Assembly: GCA_029098505.1 (NCBI GenBank)
Contig: JAQXOE010000049.1
Location: forward strand, 16,053 to 80,052
DNA: 64,000 nt
DNA from: Bacteroidales bacterium
GTDB taxonomy: Bacteria; Bacteroidota; Bacteroidia; Bacteroidales; UBA932
Direction: 5' to 3'
The notes beneath the pieces were generated by a model. It made no database searches and was not told the DNA's origin. It was given only the letters and a program-made list of their open reading frames with translations. A program made the position numbers and the translations under genes. Shown here piece after piece: positions 20,141 to 30,936 of the stretch; within the stretch, counting starts at the first letter, position 1; each line of letters begins with the position of its first letter.

Positions 20141-22285
20141 ATGAAGAAAATCCTTTTGACCATCAGCACTATGCTGCTTCTCACCCTTTCCGCAAGAGCC
20201 GACGAGGGTATGTGGCTGCTGCCTCTTCTCCAGAAAATGAACGCCGGAGCTATGGCGGAACTCGGTTGCCGCCTCACACCGGAGCAGATTTACAGCATCA
20301 ACCATTCGTCACTCAAGGACGCGATAGTCCACTTCGGCGGCGGTTGTACCGGAGAAATCATTTCCGACAACGGTCTCATCGTCACCAACCATCACTGCGG
20401 ATACAGCTATATCCAGGCCCTTTCAAGCCCTGAGCACAACTACCTCGAGGACGGATTTTGGGCAATGAACAACAAGCAGGAGATTCCTGCAAAAGGCCTG
20501 TCAGTGACCTTCCTCCAGAGTATGACCGACGTTACGGACGCCCTGAACAAGGTCTATGAAGAGACCCTGAACAAGAGCAGGAAGCTCGAAAACAAGGAAG
20601 AAGTGGCAGAGGCTGCCAGAAACGCAATGATAGACGCGCTCCAAAAGAAGGCCGAGGCCGACAATCCTCATTGCCGCGCCAGAGTGACCAGCTTCTACAA
20701 TGACAATGTCTATTACCTCATTGTTTCCAAGACCTACAACGATGTCCGCTTCGTTGGCGCACCTCCAAGCTCCCTCGGCAAGTTCGGCGGTGATACCGAC
20801 AACTGGATGTGGCCTCGCCATACCTGCGACTTCTCAATGTTCCGCGTCTATGCGGGCAAGGACAATGAGCCTGCTTCATACTCCGAGGACAATGTCCCAT
20901 ATACACCTGTGAAATCCCTCACCATCTCGTTGAAAGGTGTGCAGGACGGAGATTTCGCAATGATTATGGGTTATCCTGGAAGCACTCAGAGATTTATGAC
21001 CGCTTCTCAGCTCAACCATATGCTCGACGTGAACGAAGTGCGCATCAACGCCAGAACCGTACGTCAGGATGTGATGTGGGAGGCCAGAATGGCCGATCCT
21101 GTCGTTAACCTCCAGTATGCCAGCAAGTACGCGAGCTCTTCAAACGGCTGGAAGAAGTGGATAGGAATGCGTGAAGCTTTCGCCAAACTGGACATCATTG
21201 GCCGCGAGGAGCAGAAGGAAGCAGAATTCAGCGAGTGGGTGAACAAGAAGAAAAAGAGAGTGGAACAATATGGAACCGCCCTCCAGACCATCAGCGAAGC
21301 CGTTGCCGCTTCCGCAGAGGCGGAGAAGGCCTATACCCTGCTCACCGAATCCATCTTCAGGATAGAGCTGGTAAGCTTCAGCCAGAGAATGATCTCATCA
21401 TACAATATGATGAAGAACACAGGTGCCGATGATTCAAAGATTTTCCCTGAGCTCCAGAACGTGATGGAGACTTATTACAAGGACTACAATGTCGATCTCG
21501 ACCGCAAGGAAGCCCTGGCTCTCATCAGGTTCTACCTCGATAACGTGAAGCCGGAGGATATGATATCCGTCGAAGGCCACGATATCACCAAGGTCGAAGA
21601 GTATGTGGACTACCTCTTCACCAACAGTGCCTACGTTTCAATGGACAAGGTCAGAAGCATCAGCAACGCGAACCAGATCAAGAGCGATCCTGCCCTCCAG
21701 CTTTACAACGCAATCGCCACTGTAGCCGTCAGACTGACTCCTGCAATGAATGCGTCAGACGAAAAGATCTCCGCTGGCAACAAGGCCTTCACCAAGGGCC
21801 TCCTCGAGTGGAAGGCTGGAGAGCCTTCATATCCTGACGCAAACAGCACAATGAGACTGACATACGGTACAGTGAAGTCGTACTCGCCAAAGGACGGAGT
21901 GCTCTACAAGCATTACACGACCCTCAAGGGCGTGATGGAGAAGGAAGATCCGGATAATTATGAATTCCGCGTCCCTGCGGGCCTCAAGACCATCTATGAG
22001 AAGAAGGATTACGGCCAGTACGCCAGCGCTGACGGCGAGCTTCCTACCTGCTTCCTCATCAATTGCGACATCACAGGAGGCAACTCAGGCTCACCTGTCC
22101 TCGATGCCGACGGCAATCTTATCGGCCTCGCCTTCGACGGCAACTGGGAGTCAATGTCCAGCGACATTATGTTTGAGCCGGACCTCCAGAGATGCATCTG
22201 CGTCGATATACGCTATGTCCTCCTCGTTATGGACAAGCTCGGCGGAGCAGGTCATCTCCTCAATGAAATGAATATCGTAAGATAA
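20141..22285 (+). CDS. S46 family dipeptidyl-peptidase (DPP7-like)
   Basis: Signal peptide; ADEGMWLLPLL, TNHHCGYSYIQ, catalytic Ser TGGNSGSPVLDADGNLIGLAFDGNWESMSSDI; true ATG at 20141 after rnhB. Confidence 0.94.
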   Translation: MKKILLTISTMLLLTLSARADEGMWLLPLLQKMNAGAMAELGCRLTPEQIYSINHSSLKDAIVHFGGGCTGEIISDNGLIVTNHHCGYSYIQALSSPEHNYLEDGFWAMNNKQEIPAKGLSVTFLQSMTDVTDALNKVYEETLNKSRKLENKEEVAEAARNAMIDALQKKAEADNPHCRARVTSFYNDNVYYLIVSKTYNDVRFVGAPPSSLGKFGGDTDNWMWPRHTCDFSMFRVYAGKDNEPASYSEDNVPYTPVKSLTISLKGVQDGDFAMIMGYPGSTQRFMTASQLNHMLDVNEVRINARTVRQDVMWEARMADPVVNLQYASKYASSSNGWKKWIGMREAFAKLDIIGREEQKEAEFSEWVNKKKKRVEQYGTALQTISEAVAASAEAEKAYTLLTESIFRIELVSFSQRMISSYNMMKNTGADDSKIFPELQNVMETYYKDYNVDLDRKEALALIRFYLDNVKPEDMISVEGHDITKVEEYVDYLFTNSAYVSMDKVRSISNANQIKSDPALQLYNAIATVAVRLTPAMNASDEKISAGNKAFTKGLLEWKAGEPSYPDANSTMRLTYGTVKSYSPKDGVLYKHYTTLKGVMEKEDPDNYEFRVPAGLKTIYEKKDYGQYASADGELPTCFLINCDITGGNSGSPVLDADGNLIGLAFDGNWESMSSDIMFEPDLQRCICVDIRYVLLVMDKLGGAGHLLNEMNIVR

Positions 22286-23379
22286 TGCCTCCAAAGGCAG
22301 GATTACCATTTATGGCAATGACACAGGAAAACATTCTGAAAGCATTGACAGAAGTACACCATCCGGGAAAGGGCGACAAGGACATTGTCGCCCTTGGTAT
22401 GGTACACTCAGTCGAATGCGGGGACAGGGAAGTCAAACTGACACTCGCATTTCCGAAACGCCGCGACCCCCTCAGCGAATATCTCATCGGAAGCGCCAGG
22501 GCAGCTCTCGTCAGGGAGCTGGGCAATGACATTGAGATCAAGGTGGAGACAATAATCGTGGATGAAGCCCCGAAGAAAAGCAACAAGCTCGACCTGGACC
22601 TCGAACAGCTCAGATATGTACGTCACATCATAGGAATTGCCTCAGGCAAGGGCGGGGTCGGCAAGAGCACGGTTGCTGTCAATCTGGCCGTAGCCCTCGC
22701 ACGCCTGGGATACAGGGTTGGACTCGCAGACGCCGATGTTTACGGTCCATCCGTTCCGACTATGACCGGCACAGAAGACCTCGCCCCTGAAGCTGTTCAG
22801 GAAGAGGGCAAGGACTACTTCCTCCCTTTGGAGAAGTATGGTGTGAAATGGATGAGCGTTGGATATTTCGCAGAGCGTGGACAGGCCCTTATCTGGCGCG
22901 GACCTATGGCTTGCAATGCATTGAAACAGATGATATTGCAGGTTAAGTGGGGAGAATTGGATTTCCTTCTCATCGATATGCCTCCGGGAACCGGTGACAT
23001 TCATATCTCACTGGTGCACGACATTCCTGTCGAGGGCGCAGTCATTGTGACCACACCTCAGAACGTGGCCTTGGCAGACGTGGAAAAAGGAGTCAATATG
23101 TTCCGCAATCCTGGCATCAACAAGCCTATTTTCGGACTTGTGGAGAATATGGCCTGGTTTACCCCGGAAGAGCATCCGGATGAAAAGTATTTCATCTTCG
23201 GAAGGGACGGAGGCGCCAGGATGGCTGAAGGACTCGGATTGGAACTGCTTGGACAGATTCCTATAGTCCAGAGCATACGCGAAGGCGGTGACAATGGTGA
23301 ACCCGCTGCCCTCGGAAGCAGACCGGACAGTCTCGCCTTCCTCGATATGGCCGCCCGACTGGCCGAACAGCTCGGCTGA
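22285..23379 (+). CDS. Mrp/NBP35 family P-loop ATPase (Fe-S carrier, N-terminal MIP18-like domain)
   Basis: GIASGKGGVGKSTVAVNLA, DADVYGPSVPTM, DMPPGTGDIHIS. The start may be the ATG at 22312 or 22318; ATG 22285 overlaps the upstream stop (TAATG). Confidence 0.93.
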   Translation: MPPKAGLPFMAMTQENILKALTEVHHPGKGDKDIVALGMVHSVECGDREVKLTLAFPKRRDPLSEYLIGSARAALVRELGNDIEIKVETIIVDEAPKKSNKLDLDLEQLRYVRHIIGIASGKGGVGKSTVAVNLAVALARLGYRVGLADADVYGPSVPTMTGTEDLAPEAVQEEGKDYFLPLEKYGVKWMSVGYFAERGQALIWRGPMACNALKQMILQVKWGELDFLLIDMPPGTGDIHISLVHDIPVEGAVIVTTPQNVALADVEKGVNMFRNPGINKPIFGLVENMAWFTPEEHPDEKYFIFGRDGGARMAEGLGLELLGQIPIVQSIREGGDNGEPAALGSRPDSLAFLDMAARLAEQLG

Positions 23380-23405
23380 TCAGCGGCCCCCTTCCTTCAA
23401 TTATT

Positions 23406-24182
23406 TCAGAGTTGCTCGAAACGCCTCGTGAGCGCGACAAAATCATCGACACTGAGGCGTTCGGCTCTCAAATCAAAAACCGGGTCACTTGTATCCATAC
23501 CCTCCGGAGTCATTTGCTTGAGAGCGTTGCGCAGGGTCTTGCGCCTCTGGTTGAAGGCCATCTTGACCACAGTCTTGAAGAGTTTCTCATCGCAAGCAAG
23601 CTCCGTACGCTCGTTTCTTACCAGCCTTATCACGGCCGATTTTACCTTTGGAGGCGGAGCAAAGGCCCCCGGCCCCACAGTGAGCACGTATTCGATATTA
23701 TACCAGGCCTGCAGGAGCACAGACAGAATTCCGTAGGTCTTGGTTCCCGGGCCCTCAGCGATACGGTCTGCCACCTCTTTCTGAATCATACATACCACCT
23801 CCGGAACCTTATCCTTGTCCTCCAATATCTTGAAGAAAATCTGGGAGGAGATATTGTATGGAAAATTGCCTATGATTCTGTACTTATCCTTGAAGAACTT
23901 CGAAATGTTCAAGCGGAGATAATCCCCCTCTATGAGCTTGCCCTGCATACCTGAGAAATGGGTAAGCAGATATTCAACAGACTCAGTATCAATCTCTATC
24001 ATCATAGGGTCTATGTCTTCCCTCTTGATGAGATATTGGGTGAGCACACCCATACCCGGGCCGATTTCGAGAACATCCCTCGGGGCCTGGGGGTCATTGC
24101 GCAGCGCATCCACTATTGCTCTGGCTATACTCTGGTCAGTCAGGAAATGCTGGCCGAGCGCCTTCTTTGCTCTTACTTCCAT
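23406..24182 (-). CDS. rsmA: 16S rRNA (adenine1518-N6/adenine1519-N6)-dimethyltransferase
   Basis: KKALGQHFLTDQSIA, VLEIGPGMGVLTQYL, IIGNFPYNISSQI. Confidence 0.96.
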   Translation of the reverse strand: MEVRAKKALGQHFLTDQSIARAIVDALRNDPQAPRDVLEIGPGMGVLTQYLIKREDIDPMMIEIDTESVEYLLTHFSGMQGKLIEGDYLRLNISKFFKDKYRIIGNFPYNISSQIFFKILEDKDKVPEVVCMIQKEVADRIAEGPGTKTYGILSVLLQAWYNIEYVLTVGPGAFAPPPKVKSAVIRLVRNERTELACDEKLFKTVVKMAFNQRRKTLRNALKQMTPEGMDTSDPVFDLRAERLSVDDFVALTRRFEQL

Positions 24183-24186
24183 ATTG

Positions 24187-26850
24187 CTATAAATCTCTAT
24201 CCTTCCTGGTACTCAGAACTGCCGAACCCGCAGACAGGAGAAGCAGGAGAAGCAGGGCAATGGACGTGTACATACTCACGGCCTTGCTGACTATCACTGA
24301 CTCAGGGTCGTATCTCATTATCAAATTGTGCTCGCCTGCAGGAAGCACAGCGGCGCGGAAAATCCAATCCGCACGGAAAAGCGGAACCTGAACGCCTTGG
24401 GCGGACATTTTCCTCTTCACTTCAGCTGAAGCATTCACATCAGGGCAGCTCTGATCGCTGTCTGCCAGCCAGGCGTGCCAGCCTTCCGGATAATAGACTT
24501 CACTGAAGACGGCCACCCTCGCTTCAGAGCATTTGTAGTGGAACCTGAGCTCGTTCGGAGCGTAGTGAACCAGCTCTATTTCATCCGAATCCGAAGCAGA
24601 GCCCGGATTGAGGCCGCTTTCTGCAAAGACGGCCGCATCTGCAGGTTCGAGCAGGGCTTCGCTGCGCAGTGCAGTCGATTGGAGCAAAGCCAAAGCCTCA
24701 TCTGGACCGGAAACCTGCCTCAGGCTATCTACGAACCAAACATTGCCGAATGCATAAGGATTCTCGTAAGGCTGCATATTAGGCGCAAGTATTATATACT
24801 TGGTATTCAGCGCATTGAGTATCTGTGCTTCCTCCATTGGAGTATTGAAGTCCTCCAGGCTTTCTGCGCTCTGGGCCGTTCTGGCGAGGGTATTGATTTC
24901 AGGGCTGATACAGCTTTCGATAAGCTCCTGATAGCGCTGAAGCTTGGCCGGGCTATAGCCGCCGACGGATTTGTGCCAGTATGAAGTGCGGGAATCGCTG
25001 AAAGTGCCTGCGCTGAGGTCGAGTACCCTGTACGAGAGGCTGCTGTCCTGGAGTATAGCCTCATCGGAAGGGTATTTGTTGAAGACGGAATTGAAATTCC
25101 TTTCTGTCACGAAGTGGCTGGAATTGAGGTATCTCTTGCCCACGAAGAAAAGGTCTCCAAGCACGAGGAGGAAGACCAGGATTATGGCTGTCCTGCGGCG
25201 TGAGTATGCAGTTTCCGTATTTTGTGCAAGGCTCTTCTGTGCAGCTTTCGGTGTCCAAAGGCTCCAGAGAAGCAGCAGGAAGGCTGCGGAGATGAATATA
25301 AAGGAGCGCAGGGCATCGCGGACCAGAAGGCTTTGCCTGTCCTGACGGAGCACATCCACGAAATAGTCAGGCTGGCCTGAATCCACACTGCCGGAGAAGT
25401 CTCCCGCCAACGAAGGAATGAGGGCGAAGAGCAGGCATACGCCACCTGTAACAAGATAGGCGACAAGGCCCTTGGACTTGAACTCCTTGAAGCTTATTCC
25501 TCCCTTGAGCATCTTGTCAAGCAGGATGCAGGCGAGCATAGGCAGGGTCAGTTGAAGAACTACCAGAGCCATAGAAACAGTCCTGAACTTATTGTACAGC
25601 GGTGCTATCTTATAGAAGAGCTTTGTGAACCAGATAAAGTTGCAGCCCAGTGAGAGCAGTACCATCAATATGGTGCAGGCCAGAAGCCACCATTTTTCCT
25701 TGCCACGGCAGAAGAAGAGGCCGAGCACGAAGAGGAATATGGTGATGGCACCCATATACATCGGACCGGCGGTAAAAGGCTGGGGGCCCCAATAAGCAGG
25801 AAGCGCCTGGCAGAGATTTCTGGCAGCTGCAGGGTCGGCACTCTTGAAGAGCTCGTAGGTCTTGGACCATTCGGGATCGACAGCCTGGGATGAGGAGCCT
25901 CCGTTGAAATTCGGAATCATCAGGTTAGGAAGTTCCTCCCAGCCGTATGACCAGGCGGTGGCGTAATCTATGGTAAGGCCGCCGTCAGTATTGCTGGCAG
26001 ACTGAAGTTCGGAACCTCCGCGCATAGACTGCGGCGTATATTTCATTATCGGTATGAGCTTGTTGGCATTGGTGGCCACTCCGACCAGGCCCAGGCCCAG
26101 CATCAGGAAGGAAGCTGCAAAGAAACGCCCCAAACACTTGCGGCGCTCCCTGTCCGCCAGCAGCCAGATGAAAAGCGCCACTGCGTAGAGCAATATCATT
26201 ATCAGCAGATAGTAGCTGATCTGCTGATGGTTGGCCTTGATCTGCAGGCTGATGGCCAATGCGAACAGAACGGCGCCAAGGACGGTGAGAGGCAGCCAGC
26301 CGCGCTTCTTCTCCCCACTCCGTTTCAATCTGCCCAGAGCCGCCCTGTAGGTGAAGACCAGAGCTGCCAAGGCCCAGGGAAGGAAGGCAATGGCCTGCAT
26401 CTTCGTATTGTGGCCCACCTGAATAATCTGGAAATTGTATGAGCAGAAGGATATCGCAATGGCTCCGCCTACCGCCACTATAAGGTCCAGCCCCAGTGAG
26501 AGCATAAGCAGGAAAGCTCCCAGCAGCGAAACGAAGAGATAGCTCGCCGGCCTCTTGCCAAACAAGAGCAACTTATAGACCAATTGGGTAAGGTCTCCCT
26601 TTTCGGGGTCTGCGAAGGTTGTGGTCGGCATACCTCCGAAGGCATTGTCCGTCCAATAGGTCGGATCCTGGGGATGGGCCCGGTTCCAATCGTGCATTTC
26701 CTTGGCCATACCCTGATAGCCGGTAATGTCGGACTGGTTTACCACTTTCCCGCCAAGCAGCTCGGGCATAAAGCCATAGGAGAGCAGCAGGAAAAAGAGT
26801 ATGATGCCCAAATAGACAAGTATCTTCTTTACTGTTGGTTTCATTGTCAA
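24187..26850 (-). CDS. YfhO family multi-spanning membrane protein
   Basis: 887 aa; many TM helices; DITGYQGMAKEMHDWNRAHPQDPTYWTDNAFGGMPT; C-terminal FSEVYYPEGWHAW domain typical of YfhO-like proteins. Confidence 0.85.
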   Translation of the reverse strand: MTMKPTVKKILVYLGIILFFLLLSYGFMPELLGGKVVNQSDITGYQGMAKEMHDWNRAHPQDPTYWTDNAFGGMPTTTFADPEKGDLTQLVYKLLLFGKRPASYLFVSLLGAFLLMLSLGLDLIVAVGGAIAISFCSYNFQIIQVGHNTKMQAIAFLPWALAALVFTYRAALGRLKRSGEKKRGWLPLTVLGAVLFALAISLQIKANHQQISYYLLIMILLYAVALFIWLLADRERRKCLGRFFAASFLMLGLGLVGVATNANKLIPIMKYTPQSMRGGSELQSASNTDGGLTIDYATAWSYGWEELPNLMIPNFNGGSSSQAVDPEWSKTYELFKSADPAAARNLCQALPAYWGPQPFTAGPMYMGAITIFLFVLGLFFCRGKEKWWLLACTILMVLLSLGCNFIWFTKLFYKIAPLYNKFRTVSMALVVLQLTLPMLACILLDKMLKGGISFKEFKSKGLVAYLVTGGVCLLFALIPSLAGDFSGSVDSGQPDYFVDVLRQDRQSLLVRDALRSFIFISAAFLLLLWSLWTPKAAQKSLAQNTETAYSRRRTAIILVFLLVLGDLFFVGKRYLNSSHFVTERNFNSVFNKYPSDEAILQDSSLSYRVLDLSAGTFSDSRTSYWHKSVGGYSPAKLQRYQELIESCISPEINTLARTAQSAESLEDFNTPMEEAQILNALNTKYIILAPNMQPYENPYAFGNVWFVDSLRQVSGPDEALALLQSTALRSEALLEPADAAVFAESGLNPGSASDSDEIELVHYAPNELRFHYKCSEARVAVFSEVYYPEGWHAWLADSDQSCPDVNASAEVKRKMSAQGVQVPLFRADWIFRAAVLPAGEHNLIMRYDPESVIVSKAVSMYTSIALLLLLLLSAGSAVLSTRKDRDL

Positions 26851-26910
26851 TTATCTGTATGTCAATGTATTATCGTAACTGTTCGTTCGCTTTCCCTCCG
26901 ACTCCGGGGG

Positions 26911-29514
26911 CTAAAGGCCGAGCTCCTGTTTCATCGAGCGTATCAGGTCGAAGGCCTGCAAAGGGGTCATATTGTCCAAATCGGCAGCCTTCAGCTTGTC
27001 ACGGATTTCGCCCAATGTAGGGTCGTCGAGCTGGAAGAGAGAGAGCTGCACTCCCCCTTCTCCCTGAGGGGCAGCGACAGGCGCAGCAGCACCTTCTAGG
27101 CTTTTCAGTGTGCGCTCGGCAGATTCCAGGACCTCTTTCGGCATACCTGCCATACGGGCAACGTGGATACCGAAGCTGTGGGCAACACCGCCTTCACGCA
27201 GTTTCCTGAGGAAGATGATGCGCTTGCCCGCTTCCTTTACGGCAACGTGGAAGTTCTTCACCCTCGGGTATATGGTTTCAAGGTCATTAAGCTCGTGATA
27301 GTGGGTGGCGAAAAGGGTCTTGGCACCTTTGCCGTGCTTGTGCAGATACTCCACGAGGCCTCTGGCAATGGACATTCCGTCGTAGGTGGAGGTTCCCCTG
27401 CCTATCTCGTCGAGCAGCACCAGGGAGCGCTCGGAGAGATTGTGCATAATCATCGAGGTCTCAAGCATTTCCACCATAAAGGTGGACTCCCCGCGGGATA
27501 TGTTGTCAGTGGCTCCCACACGGGTGAAAATCTTGTCGAATACTCCTATGGAAGCGCTTTGGGCCGGCACGAAGGATCCGGCCTGGGCAAGGAGCACAAT
27601 CAGTGCGGTCTGGCGCAGCAGGGCCGACTTTCCGGCCATATTGGGACCGGTAAGAATAATTATCTGCTGCTGTTCGGAGTCGAGATAAACATCATTCGGA
27701 ACATATTCCTCCCCCGCAGGCATCATCTTTTCGATTACGGGATGACGGCCGTCCCTTATGTCGAGAACCTTGCTCCCATTCACCTGCGGGCGGCAATATC
27801 CGCTTTCCGCGGCGAGACGCGCGAAGCTCGAAAGCACATCAAGGCGGGCGAGTATCTGGCAATTGCCCTGAATCTGCCTGATATAAGTCTGGATTTCAGC
27901 GACAAGGGCGGCGTAGATGCGGGTCTCGAGTTCAAGTATCCTTCCCTCGGCGCTGAGGACCTTCTCCTCGTATTGCTTCAGCTCCTCGGTAATGTAGCGC
28001 TCGGCATTGACAAGGGTCTGCTTGCGTATCCACTCCTCCGGCACCTTGTCCTTGGAACTGTTGCGCACCTCGATATAGTAACCGAAGATATTGTTGTAGC
28101 CGATTTTCAGCGAACTGATTCCGGTGCTTTCCCTCTCGCGTTCGAGCATACGGTCCATAATATCCTTGCCCCCGCTGTGAATGCGTCTGAGCTCGTCCAG
28201 CTCTTCATCCACACCCGAGGCAATGACATCGCCCTTCCCGACCTGCGCGGCCGGCTTTTCGAGGAGGGTGCGTTCAATATCCCCGAGCAGGTTCCCGCTG
28301 CCCTGCAGTGCGTCCATCATCCGCGAGAGCTCCTCCACTCCAGAGGCCCGGCACAACTCTGAAATCGGCCCCATCTGCGCGAGGGATCTCCCAAGCTGGA
28401 GCACCTCCCGGGGCAATATGCGGCCGGTGGCGGCACGCGAGATGATGCGCTCGAGATCGCCGACATTGCCAATGTAGCCCTGCAAGATCGCGAGGGCGTC
28501 CACATTGTCCTTGAAATACTGGACAACATCGTAGCGGGCATTCAGCTCGGCAATGTCCATCACCGGCATTGCCAGCCATTGGCGCAGCAGACGGGCTCCC
28601 ATAGGGGATGAGCAATGGTCAACGACCTGCACGAGGGAGCGGCCTTCGTCGCCCGAAGCCGAAGCGAAGACCTCCAGATTCCTGACTGTAAAACGGTCCA
28701 TCCAAACGAATAGCGAACCGTCTATCCTGGAAATCGAGCAGATATTGCTCAGGCCGCTATGGTGAGTCTGTTCGAGATAGACGAGCAGGGCTCCTGCGCA
28801 GCATATGCCAAGCGGGCAGGAGTCGATAGCAAAACCCTTAAGGGTGCTGACTCCAAGCTGGCTTTTGAGCTTCTCCTCGGCCGAATCCAGCACGAAGGCC
28901 CATTCGTCTATGGAAGTAATATAGGCGTTGGTATCTATCTGTTCCTTCAACATCCTTTCCTGGCCGCGGATTACGACCAGTTCCTTGGGAGCAAAGGAGG
29001 ACAGGAGGGTGGAAATGTATTGGATTGAACCCTGAGCCACGCTGAAAGTGCCCGTGGAGACATCCAGGAAGGCAACTCCGCAGCTGGCGCCATTGAGCTT
29101 TATGCCTGCCAGGAAGTTGTTCTTCTTCTGCTCCAGCATCTGTTCTCCCAGGGCCACGCCCGGAGTGATGACCTCGGATATGCCTCTCTTGACTATGCCC
29201 TTGGCCAGTTTTGGGTCTTCAAGCTGGTCACAGATGGCCACCTTGTAACCGGCGCGTATTAGCTTGGGCAGATATACGTCAATGGCGTGGTGCGGAACTC
29301 CGGCCATAGGTATGTCGTCGCTCATCGCACTGGACCTGTGGGTGAGGACTATGCCCAAAACCTTGCTGGCTATGGTAGCGTCTTCTCCGTATGTCTCGTA
29401 GAAATCACCGCAACGGAAGAGGAGCAGAGCCTCGGGGCATTGTGCCTTGAGGGAAAAATACTGCCTCATCATCGGGGTCATCGCGTCCTTCCTGTTTTCT
29501 TTTTCCTTGGCCAT
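26911..29514 (-). CDS. mutS: DNA mismatch repair protein MutS
   Basis: 867 aa; TPMMRQYFSLKAQCPEALLLFRCGDFYETYGEDA; ILTGPNMAGKSALLRQTALIVLLAQAGSFVPA; LVLLDEIGRGTSTYDGMSIA. Confidence 0.98.
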   Translation of the reverse strand: MAKEKENRKDAMTPMMRQYFSLKAQCPEALLLFRCGDFYETYGEDATIASKVLGIVLTHRSSAMSDDIPMAGVPHHAIDVYLPKLIRAGYKVAICDQLEDPKLAKGIVKRGISEVITPGVALGEQMLEQKKNNFLAGIKLNGASCGVAFLDVSTGTFSVAQGSIQYISTLLSSFAPKELVVIRGQERMLKEQIDTNAYITSIDEWAFVLDSAEEKLKSQLGVSTLKGFAIDSCPLGICCAGALLVYLEQTHHSGLSNICSISRIDGSLFVWMDRFTVRNLEVFASASGDEGRSLVQVVDHCSSPMGARLLRQWLAMPVMDIAELNARYDVVQYFKDNVDALAILQGYIGNVGDLERIISRAATGRILPREVLQLGRSLAQMGPISELCRASGVEELSRMMDALQGSGNLLGDIERTLLEKPAAQVGKGDVIASGVDEELDELRRIHSGGKDIMDRMLERERESTGISSLKIGYNNIFGYYIEVRNSSKDKVPEEWIRKQTLVNAERYITEELKQYEEKVLSAEGRILELETRIYAALVAEIQTYIRQIQGNCQILARLDVLSSFARLAAESGYCRPQVNGSKVLDIRDGRHPVIEKMMPAGEEYVPNDVYLDSEQQQIIILTGPNMAGKSALLRQTALIVLLAQAGSFVPAQSASIGVFDKIFTRVGATDNISRGESTFMVEMLETSMIMHNLSERSLVLLDEIGRGTSTYDGMSIARGLVEYLHKHGKGAKTLFATHYHELNDLETIYPRVKNFHVAVKEAGKRIIFLRKLREGGVAHSFGIHVARMAGMPKEVLESAERTLKSLEGAAAPVAAPQGEGGVQLSLFQLDDPTLGEIRDKLKAADLDNMTPLQAFDLIRSMKQELGL

Positions 29515-29562
29515 CGTACAATCTCAAATTTCCGGAACTGCAAATTTAATCATTTATTTGCG

Positions 29563-30927
29563 CTAAAGGATAAGGTTGGTGGCGAAGATGAGAATAATGG
29601 CAAGAGGAGCAATATAGCGTATGAGGAAATAGAGCACTCCGAACATCTTTACACTGCCTCTGAGCGTTCCTCCATTGGTAAGTTCTTCGTAAACGTCGCT
29701 GCGCTTCATCTTCCAGCCTGCAAAGAGAGCAAAGAGCAGGGAGCCGAAGCTCATCAGGAAGTTTGAGGTGAGCTTGTCGCAGAAATCGAAGAGGTTGTTG
29801 CCCAGAATCTTGAAGTCTGCAAGCGGGCCGAAGGAGAGAGAGCAGAATACACCCAGGGTCCAGCAGCCGGCGAAAAGCAGGGCCACGGCAGCCTGTCTGC
29901 TCATCTTTTTCTCATCCACAAGATAGGCCACACCTGTCTCAAGCATTGATACCGAAGAGGTCAGGGCTGCAAAAAGTATGGTCACAAAGAAGAGGATGGC
30001 GACGATATTGCTGAGCCAGGGAGCAGATGCTCCCATAGTCGAGAAGATGAAAGGCAGGGTTTCGAAAATAAGGCCAGGGCCAGCTCCCGGTTCTATTCCG
30101 GCAGCGAAAACGGCAGGCATAATGGCGAAGCCTGCGATGAGCGCGAAACCCAGGTCGAAGACAGAAGTCAAGACACCGGTATGAAGGAGGCTTTCTTCCT
30201 TTTTCAGGTATGAGGCATAGGTCAGGATACAGCCCACGCCAAGTGAGAGGGAGAAAAAGGCCTGGCCCATTGCAGAGAGCATTGCAGAGCCTGTAAGTTT
30301 CGAAAAATCAGGCTTCAACATATAGATAACTCCAGCCTTGGCTCCGGGAAGGGTGAGGGAGTAGCACATAATCAGCACCACCAGGACAAAGAGTATGGGA
30401 GTGCTTATCTTGGTGAACTTCTCTATACCCTTCTTTACTCCCGCCATCACGATAATGGCGTTTATTCCCATAAATACGGTGTGGAGCAAGAGGGGTTTCC
30501 AGGTCGAGCTGACGAAATTCCCGAAGATGGCGGAGTGACCGTCACGGCTCAGCCCGGGGTCTGTGAAGGAGAAGCTGAGAGACTTGAGCAGATATTCGAT
30601 GCTCCAGCCTCCCACAACGCTGTAGTAGGAAATGATAATCAGCGGTGTGAAAACGGTAAGCAGGCCGAGCCACTTCCATTGCCCGGTAGGAGAAAGCTTC
30701 TCCATTGCACCGAAGGTGCTGAGCTGTGTCCTCTTTCCTATGACGGATTCGGAGAGAAAGATGGGGATGCAGATGAAAAGAGCGAAAAACAGGTATACGA
30801 TAATGAATGCTGCGCCGCCGTTCTGTCCCACCATATAGGGAAAGCGCCAAATATTGCCCAGGCCAATGGCCGAGCCCGCCATTGCCATTATGGCCGTGAA
30901 ACGGTTGCCGAAATTGCCTCTATCCAT
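29563..30927 (-). CDS. Sodium-dependent transporter, NSS/SNF family
   Basis: NRFTAIMAMAGSAIGLGNIWRFPYMVGQNGGAAFI; multi-TM. Confidence 0.93.
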   Translation of the reverse strand: MDRGNFGNRFTAIMAMAGSAIGLGNIWRFPYMVGQNGGAAFIIVYLFFALFICIPIFLSESVIGKRTQLSTFGAMEKLSPTGQWKWLGLLTVFTPLIIISYYSVVGGWSIEYLLKSLSFSFTDPGLSRDGHSAIFGNFVSSTWKPLLLHTVFMGINAIIVMAGVKKGIEKFTKISTPILFVLVVLIMCYSLTLPGAKAGVIYMLKPDFSKLTGSAMLSAMGQAFFSLSLGVGCILTYASYLKKEESLLHTGVLTSVFDLGFALIAGFAIMPAVFAAGIEPGAGPGLIFETLPFIFSTMGASAPWLSNIVAILFFVTILFAALTSSVSMLETGVAYLVDEKKMSRQAAVALLFAGCWTLGVFCSLSFGPLADFKILGNNLFDFCDKLTSNFLMSFGSLLFALFAGWKMKRSDVYEELTNGGTLRGSVKMFGVLYFLIRYIAPLAIILIFATNLIL

Positions 30928-30936
30928 AAGGGTTAG

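Noticed and set aside
27163-28362. 399-aa plus-strand ORF opposite mutS
   Set aside because: Antisense to an unambiguous mutS; protein composition is that of a mirrored frame; no recognisable domain.
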